Positions 41,756 to 46,676 of a DNA stretch of 46,676 nt are shown in pieces. Numbering within the stretch: the first letter of the stretch is position 1; each line of letters opens with the position of its first letter. Both the position numbers and the translations under genes were made by a program. The notes under the pieces are model-generated. The model worked only from the letters and a program-made list of their open reading frames with translations. It was not told where the DNA came from and searched no databases. Source of the DNA: an uncultured Pluralibacter sp. (lineage in GTDB: Bacteria > Pseudomonadota > Gammaproteobacteria > Enterobacterales > Enterobacteriaceae); NCBI RefSeq assembly GCF_913775985.1, contig NZ_CAJYMB010000079.1:1-46676 (forward strand), in the 5' to 3' direction.

Positions 41756-42736
41756 ATGGTACAACGAGTACAACTCACCGCAACAGTGTCCGAAAAACAA
41801 CTGGGTCAACGCTTAGATCAGGCTTTGGCCGAAATGTTCCCGGATTATTCACGTTCGCGTATAAAAGAGTGGATTCTTGACCAGCGCGTGCTGGTAAACG
41901 GGGTCATGATTGACAAGCCGAAAGAGAAAGTCCTCGGCGGTGAAAGCGTCGCCATCAACGCAGAAATTGAAGAAGAAGCGCGTTTTGAGCCGCAGGATAT
42001 CCCGTTAAATATTGTCTATGAAGATGACGATATTATTGTGATTAACAAGCCCCGCGATTTTGTGGTGCACCCCGGCGCCGGCAATCCTGACGGCACGATC
42101 CTTAACGCGCTGCTGCACTACTATCCGCCGATTGCCGATGTGCCGCGCGCCGGTATCGTCCATCGTCTGGATAAAGACACAACCGGCCTGATGGTGGTGG
42201 CGAAGACCGTTCCTGCTCAGACGCGGCTGGTTGAATCCCTGCAGCTGCGTGAAATTACTCGCGAATATGAAGCTGTTGCTATCGGTCACATGACGGCGGG
42301 CGGCACCGTGGAAGAACCTATCAGCCGCCATCCGACCAAGCGCACGCACATGTCCGTGCATCCGATGGGCAAACCGGCAGTAACGCACTACCGCATTATG
42401 GAGCACTTCCGCATCCATACACGCCTGCGCCTGCGGCTTGAAACCGGACGCACTCACCAAATTCGCGTACATATGGCGCACATCACGCATCCGCTGGTGG
42501 GCGATCAGCTGTACGGCGGCCGTCCGCGCCCGCCGAAGGGCGCCTCTGACGAATTCATCGATGCACTGCGCAAGTTCGATCGCCAGGCGCTGCATGCGAC
42601 AATGCTCCGCCTGTACCATCCGGTCAGCGGCGTTCTGATGGAGTGGAACGCGCCAATCCCGCAGGATATGGTCGATTTGATCGACGCGATGCGCGCCGAT
42701 TTTGAAGAGCATAAAGATGATGTGACCTGGCTATGA
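41756..42736 (+). CDS. rluD: 23S rRNA pseudouridine(1911/1915/1917) synthase
   Basis: 326 residues, the E. coli length. Makes the three pseudouridines in helix 69 of 23S rRNA. S4 RNA-binding domain at ~15-75 (QRLDQALAEMFPDYSRSRIK), RluA-type catalytic domain with HRLDKDTTG and catalytic Asp139. The ATGA overlap couples it to pgeF. Expression is probably constitutive; no special site is visible. Confidence 0.97.
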   Translation: MVQRVQLTATVSEKQLGQRLDQALAEMFPDYSRSRIKEWILDQRVLVNGVMIDKPKEKVLGGESVAINAEIEEEARFEPQDIPLNIVYEDDDIIVINKPRDFVVHPGAGNPDGTILNALLHYYPPIADVPRAGIVHRLDKDTTGLMVVAKTVPAQTRLVESLQLREITREYEAVAIGHMTAGGTVEEPISRHPTKRTHMSVHPMGKPAVTHYRIMEHFRIHTRLRLRLETGRTHQIRVHMAHITHPLVGDQLYGGRPRPPKGASDEFIDALRKFDRQALHATMLRLYHPVSGVLMEWNAPIPQDMVDLIDAMRADFEEHKDDVTWL

Positions 42737-43464
42737 CCCGCGTTCTCATTCCAGACTGGCCGCTGCCTGCAGGCGTCGGTGCCTGCAGCTCTACCCGTAC
42801 GGGCGGCGTAAGCCTTCCTCCCTACGATTCGCTAAATCTGGGCGCGCACTGCGGCGACAATCCTGAAGATGTTGAGGAGAATCGCCGCCGGTTTTACGAG
42901 GCGGCGGCGCTGCCGTCTCGCCCCGTGTGGCTGGAGCAGGTTCACGGCACCCGCGTGCTTACGCTTACCGGCGAGGCGTATCCTTCTAAGCGAGCCGATG
43001 CTGCTTACAGTAATATCCCGGGGCAGGTGTGTGCAGTCATGACGGCGGACTGCCTGCCGGTGCTTTTCTGCAATCGGTCGGGAACCGAGGTTGCGGCAGC
43101 GCACGCGGGCTGGCGCGGATTGTGCGAAGGCGTGCTGGAAGAGACCATTGCCTGTTTTCACGATAAGCCTGAAAACATTCTCGCCTGGCTTGGGCCGGCG
43201 ATTGGTCCTGAGGCATTTGAAGTTGGACCGGAAGTGCGGGACGCGTTTATGCAAAAAGATAGCGCAGCCAGCAGCGCATTCCGTCCGCAGGGCGATAAGT
43301 ACTATGCGGATATTTATCAGCTCGCTCGCCAGCGCCTGGCCCGGATCGGCGTGACTCAGGTCTACGGCGGTGAACGCTGTACTCTAAGCGAAAAGGAGGA
43401 TTTTTTCTCTTATCGCCGGGATCGTACTACGGGTCGTATGGCAAGTTTTATTTGGCTGAGATAA
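42733..43464 (+). CDS. pgeF: Peptidoglycan editing factor PgeF (YfiH)
   Basis: 243 residues. Cu-oxidase_4/DUF152 family. In E. coli YfiH removes or prevents incorporation of L-Ser in place of L-Ala in peptidoglycan precursors; it was formerly called polyphenol oxidase/laccase. Active-site Cys and His lie in VMTADCLPVLF and VAAAHAGWRGLCEGV. Cotranscribed with rluD. Confidence 0.95.
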   Translation: MTRVLIPDWPLPAGVGACSSTRTGGVSLPPYDSLNLGAHCGDNPEDVEENRRRFYEAAALPSRPVWLEQVHGTRVLTLTGEAYPSKRADAAYSNIPGQVCAVMTADCLPVLFCNRSGTEVAAAHAGWRGLCEGVLEETIACFHDKPENILAWLGPAIGPEAFEVGPEVRDAFMQKDSAASSAFRPQGDKYYADIYQLARQRLARIGVTQVYGGERCTLSEKEDFFSYRRDRTTGRMASFIWLR

Positions 43465-43525
43465 CCTACAGAATCAAGACGATCCAGATGGCAGAATTAT
43501 TTTTCGCATAGTTCAGGTCTTTAAC

Positions 43526-43554
43526 CTTGAATAATTGAGGGATGACCTCATTTA
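43526..43554 (+). promoter_or_regulatory. Sigma-32 heat-shock promoter of clpB
   Basis: CTTGAAT (43526-43532), 13-base spacer, CCTCATTTA (43546-43554), a good sigma-32 match 39 bases before clpB and the same layout as E. coli. Confidence 0.87.
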
Positions 43555-43592
43555 ATCTCCAGTAGCAAATTTGACCTGTTATGGGGGAAGTT

Positions 43593-46166
43593 ATGCGTCT
43601 GGATCGTCTTACCAACAAATTCCAGCTTGCTTTAGCTGATGCCCAGTCGCTCGCACTGGGGCACGACAATCAATTCATCGAACCACTTCATTTAATGAGC
43701 GCGCTTCTGAACCAGGAAGGCGGCTCGGTGCGTCCTTTACTTACCTCTGCCGGTGTTAACGCCGGGCAGCTACGTACCGCTATTGAGCAGGCGCTCAGCC
43801 GTTTACCGCAGGTTGAAGGTACCGGCGGCGATGTTCAGCCTTCTCAGGATCTTGTGCGGGTGCTGAACCTTTGCGACAAACTGGCGCAAAAGAGGGGCGA
43901 TAACTTTATTTCGTCAGAACTGTTCGTTCTGGCGGTGCTTGAATCACGCGGTACGCTGACCGATCTTTTGAAATCTGCCGGCGCCTCAGCAGCCAGCGTG
44001 ACCCAGGCCATCGAACAGATGCGCGGAGGTGAAAGCGTGAACGACCAGAGTGCTGAAGATCAGCGCCAGGCATTGAAAAAATACACTGTGGATCTTACCG
44101 AGCGTGCCGAGCAGGGCAAGCTCGATCCGGTGATTGGCCGCGATGAAGAGATCCGTCGAACTATTCAGGTTCTGCAGCGCCGTACCAAAAATAACCCGGT
44201 GCTGATTGGCGAACCAGGTGTAGGTAAAACCGCCATTGTCGAAGGGCTTGCCCAGCGTATTGTTAACGGCGAAGTCCCTGAAGGACTTAAAGGCCGTCGA
44301 GTGCTGGCTCTGGATATGGGTGCACTGGTGGCGGGCGCAAAATACCGCGGCGAATTCGAAGAGCGCCTGAAAGGTGTGCTGAACGATCTGTCGAAGCAGG
44401 AAGGCAACGTCATCCTGTTTATTGACGAGCTGCATACGATGGTTGGTGCGGGCAAAGCCGACGGTGCGATGGACGCCGGCAACATGCTTAAGCCTGCGCT
44501 GGCGCGCGGCGAGCTGCACTGCGTCGGTGCGACCACGCTCGACGAGTACCGCCAGTATATAGAGAAAGATGCGGCTCTCGAACGGCGCTTTCAGAAAGTG
44601 TTTGTGGCTGAACCGTCAGTTGAAGACACCATTGCTATTTTACGCGGCCTGAAAGAGCGCTATGAGCTGCATCATCACGTGCAGATTACGGATCCGGCGA
44701 TTGTGGCGGCGGCGACATTGTCCCATCGCTATATTGCCGACCGGCAGCTGCCGGATAAAGCTATCGACCTGATCGATGAAGCCGCATCCAGCATTCGTAT
44801 GCAGATTGACTCCAAGCCGGAAGAGCTCGACCGACTCGATCGCCGCATAATCCAGCTTAAGCTGGAGCAGCAGGCTCTTCTGAAAGAGTCGGATGAAGCA
44901 AGTGTTAAGCGTCTGGATATGCTCAATGAAGAACTTGAGGATAAAGAGCGCCAGTATTCCGAATTAGAAGAGGAGTGGAAAGCAGAGAAAGCATCGCTCT
45001 CCGGAACACAAACGATCAAAGCCGAACTTGAGCAGGCGAAAATCGCTATCGAGCAGGCGCGGCGCGTTGGCGATTTGGCGAGAATGTCCGAGCTGCAGTA
45101 CGGTAAAATTCCGGATCTGGAAAAACAGCTTGAGGCTGCGACTCAGTCGGAAGGCAAAACAATGCGCCTGCTGCGCAACCGCGTAACAGATGTCGAAATT
45201 GCCGAAGTGCTGGCCCGCTGGACCGGTATTCCGGTGGCGCGGATGATGGAAGGTGAGCGCGATAAACTGCTGCGGATGGAGCAGGAGCTGCATCAGCGAG
45301 TTATTGGTCAGGATGAAGCTGTTGAGGCCGTCTCGAACGCGATTCGCCGCAGCCGCGCCGGGCTTGCCGATCCTAACCGTCCAATCGGTTCATTCCTGTT
45401 CCTCGGCCCAACAGGGGTAGGTAAAACCGAGCTGTGCAAAGCGCTGGCCGACTTTATGTTCGACAGCGATGATGCAATGGTGCGAATCGACATGTCTGAA
45501 TTTATGGAAAAACATTCGGTATCGCGCCTGGTTGGTGCTCCTCCGGGATATGTGGGTTACGAAGAGGGCGGTTATCTGACCGAGGCCGTACGTCGTCGTC
45601 CGTATTCAGTGATTCTGCTGGACGAAGTTGAAAAAGCGCATCCGGATGTTTTCAATATCCTTCTGCAGGTACTTGACGACGGACGTCTGACTGACGGGCA
45701 GGGGAGGACGGTCGATTTCCGTAATACGGTCGTTATCATGACGTCTAACCTTGGTTCCGATCTGATTCAGGAGCGTTTCGGCGATCTGGACTACGGTCAT
45801 ATGAAAGAGCTGGTGCTCGGTGTGGTAAGCCAGAGCTTCCGTCCGGAATTCATTAACCGTATTGATGAGGTGGTGGTATTCCATCCGCTGGGTGAACAGC
45901 ACATTGCTTCAATTGCCAATATCCAGCTTCAGCGGCTGTACAAACGCCTGGAAGAGCGCGGATATGCAGTGCAGATTGACGATGACGCGCTCAAGCTGCT
46001 CAGCGAAAACGGATACGACCCGGTCTACGGGGCGCGACCACTGAAACGCGCTATCCAGCAGCAGATTGAGAACCCGCTGGCACAGCAGATTCTCTCTGGT
46101 GAGTTAATACCCGGTAAGCTTGTTCACCTTACGGTGAAAGACAATCGGATTGTTGCAACGCAATAA
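43593..46166 (+). CDS. clpB: ATP-dependent disaggregase ClpB
   Basis: 857 residues from the ATG at 43593, the E. coli length; the in-frame ATG four codons upstream has no better ribosome site. Hsp100 hexamer that extracts proteins from aggregates with DnaK. N domain 1-~145; NBD1 with Walker A GEPGVGKT (206-213); coiled-coil M domain (~400-525, [16 protein letters not shown]) that contacts DnaK; NBD2 with GPTGVGKTE near 605-613 and pore loop GYVGYEEGG. Translation can also begin at GTG 44037 (Val149). Confidence 0.98.
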   Translation: MRLDRLTNKFQLALADAQSLALGHDNQFIEPLHLMSALLNQEGGSVRPLLTSAGVNAGQLRTAIEQALSRLPQVEGTGGDVQPSQDLVRVLNLCDKLAQKRGDNFISSELFVLAVLESRGTLTDLLKSAGASAASVTQAIEQMRGGESVNDQSAEDQRQALKKYTVDLTERAEQGKLDPVIGRDEEIRRTIQVLQRRTKNNPVLIGEPGVGKTAIVEGLAQRIVNGEVPEGLKGRRVLALDMGALVAGAKYRGEFEERLKGVLNDLSKQEGNVILFIDELHTMVGAGKADGAMDAGNMLKPALARGELHCVGATTLDEYRQYIEKDAALERRFQKVFVAEPSVEDTIAILRGLKERYELHHHVQITDPAIVAAATLSHRYIADRQLPDKAIDLIDEAASSIRMQIDSKPEELDRLDRRIIQLKLEQQALLKESDEASVKRLDMLNEELEDKERQYSELEEEWKAEKASLSGTQTIKAELEQAKIAIEQARRVGDLARMSELQYGKIPDLEKQLEAATQSEGKTMRLLRNRVTDVEIAEVLARWTGIPVARMMEGERDKLLRMEQELHQRVIGQDEAVEAVSNAIRRSRAGLADPNRPIGSFLFLGPTGVGKTELCKALADFMFDSDDAMVRIDMSEFMEKHSVSRLVGAPPGYVGYEEGGYLTEAVRRRPYSVILLDEVEKAHPDVFNILLQVLDDGRLTDGQGRTVDFRNTVVIMTSNLGSDLIQERFGDLDYGHMKELVLGVVSQSFRPEFINRIDEVVVFHPLGEQHIASIANIQLQRLYKRLEERGYAVQIDDDALKLLSENGYDPVYGARPLKRAIQQQIENPLAQQILSGELIPGKLVHLTVKDNRIVATQ
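44025..44039 (+). promoter_or_regulatory. Internal translation start of short ClpB
   Basis: GGAGGT (44025-44030) lies 6 bases before an in-frame GTG at 44037, codon 149 of clpB. In E. coli the same codon starts the ~80-kDa form lacking the N domain, which forms mixed hexamers. Confidence 0.85.
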
Positions 46167-46183
46167 CGCGTGTATTGAAACGT

Positions 46184-46209
46184 AAAAACGGGCCGAAAGG
46201 CCCGTTTTT
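46184..46209 (+). terminator. clpB terminator
   Basis: AAAAACGGGCC / GGCCCGTTTTT with a GAAA tetraloop, 17 bases after the clpB stop. Confidence 0.95.
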
Positions 46210-46292
46210 GTTTAAAAACCAGGCTACTATTGAGGTTTGTTGGGTGTTTTGCTGCAAAAGTGAACGGTTGAAATCTTTTTTGAGATTTATAC

Positions 46293-46320
46293 TTGCCAGT
46301 TCAGAATTACTCCCTATAAT
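46293..46320 (+). promoter_or_regulatory. rRNA operon promoter P1
   Basis: TTGCCA, 16-base spacer, TATAAT, followed by a GC-rich discriminator (GCGCCACC), as expected for ppGpp/DksA-controlled rrn P1. The A/T-rich tract upstream (46270-46290) is a likely UP element; FIS sites probably lie between it and the clpB terminator. Confidence 0.9.
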
Positions 46321-46412
46321 GCGCCACCACTGACACGGAACAACGGCTTACAGGCCGCCGGGTTAGCGGGGTTTCTCCAGAAACGCCGACAGAGAAAAGC
46401 GAAATTAAATGC

Positions 46413-46440
46413 TTGACTCTGAATGAGGAAAGCGTAATAT
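46413..46440 (+). promoter_or_regulatory. rRNA operon promoter P2
   Basis: TTGACT, 16-base spacer, TAATAT, about 120 bases after P1, the usual spacing of tandem rrn promoters. Confidence 0.85.
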
Positions 46441-46460
46441 ACGCCACCTCGCGACAGAGC

Positions 46461-46512
46461 GCTAAAGCGCGTCGCACTGCTCTTTAACAATTTATCAGAC
46501 AATCTGTGTGGG
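46461..46512 (+). promoter_or_regulatory. rrn leader boxB-boxA-boxC antitermination sites
   Basis: A small boxB-like hairpin (GCGC-TAAA-GCGC near 46459-46470), boxA TGCTCTTTAACA (46478-46489) and boxC TGTGTGGG (46505-46512). These load the Nus/SuhB antitermination complex on the rRNA transcript. Confidence 0.85.
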
Positions 46513-46619
46513 CACTCAAAGTGACATGGATTCTTAATGTCTTCGGACAATAAATGAATACCAAGTCTCTGAGTGAACACGTAATTCATTACGAAGTTTA
46601 ATTCACGAGCATCAAACTT

Positions 46620-46676
46620 AAATTGAAGAGTTTGATCATGGCTCAGATTGAACGCTGGCGGCAGGCCTAACACATG
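46620..46676 (+). rRNA. rrs: 16S ribosomal RNA, 5' end (cut by window edge)
   Basis: AAATTGAAGAGTTTGATCAT is the mature 5' end of enterobacterial 16S rRNA; the next bases (GGCTCAGATTGAACGCTGGC) match E. coli. Only 57 bases are present. The position after clpB corresponds to rrnG in E. coli. Confidence 0.98.

Overview
The window is chromosomal DNA from a member of the Enterobacteriaceae. The backbone gene order is that of the E. coli K-12 ssrA to rrs region: ssrA-smpB-ratA-rnfH-bamE-recN-nadK-grpE-corB-ypjD-ffh-rpsP-rimM-trmD-rplS, then aroF-tyrA-pheA-raiA-bamD-rluD-pgeF-clpB-16S rRNA. The tmRNA tag is the E. coli tag ANDENYALAA, and many proteins have the same length as in E. coli (RluD 326, PheA 386, ClpB 857). 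Gene content between the conserved blocks is not E. coli-like, so a Klebsiella/Enterobacter/Cedecea-type genus is more likely. The species cannot be fixed from this sequence.

Layout. (1) 1-3400 is an AT-richer accessory block abutting the 3' end of ssrA, a classic island integration site. It holds the end of an IS3-family element, a two-gene operon (unknown 215-aa protein plus an XRE/M78 metallopeptidase that looks like a toxin-antitoxin or defence module), a small Cys-His-Asp hydrolase-like protein and a frameshifted excisionase-like remnant. (2) 3401-15034 is core: trans-translation (ssrA, smpB), envelope assembly (bamE), SOS repair (recN with two LexA boxes), NAD kinase, heat shock (grpE with a sigma-32 promoter), ffh and the rpsP-rimM-trmD-rplS operon. 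(3) 15079-31906 is a P2/186-type phage element. It carries a nearly complete contractile tail, baseplate, fibre and lysis set but no integrase, cox, portal, terminase, scaffold, capsid or head-completion gene. (4) 31951-35443 is a small non-core block: a Tat-exported bicupin oxalate decarboxylase and a two-gene membrane unit (DUF2946 plus PepSY protein). (5) 35486-46676 is core aromatic biosynthesis (TyrR-controlled aroF-tyrA; pheL-attenuated pheA) with an SMP-30 lactonase inserted between tyrA and pheA, then raiA, bamD, rluD-pgeF, heat-shock clpB and the start of an rRNA operon.

The most interesting system is element (3). All tail genes are open, the E/E' frameshift is intact, and the control circuit looks functional: a 186-type CI repressor with a duplicated DNA-binding domain, a LexA-controlled small ORF, an Ogr activator and three identically spaced late-promoter motifs (GTTGTG-N10-CCC). 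This is the signature of a domesticated, SOS-inducible R-type tailocin rather than a random decayed prophage. It oddly keeps the rolling-circle replication gene A. Its endolysin has the three-cysteine SAR arrangement of P1 Lyz, and its tape measure contains a roughly 40-residue repeat. Palindromes sharing a TTGCAAATGCAA core occur next to ogr and inside the repressor gene, with a half-site in the early control region; they suggest an operator family linking both ends of the element.
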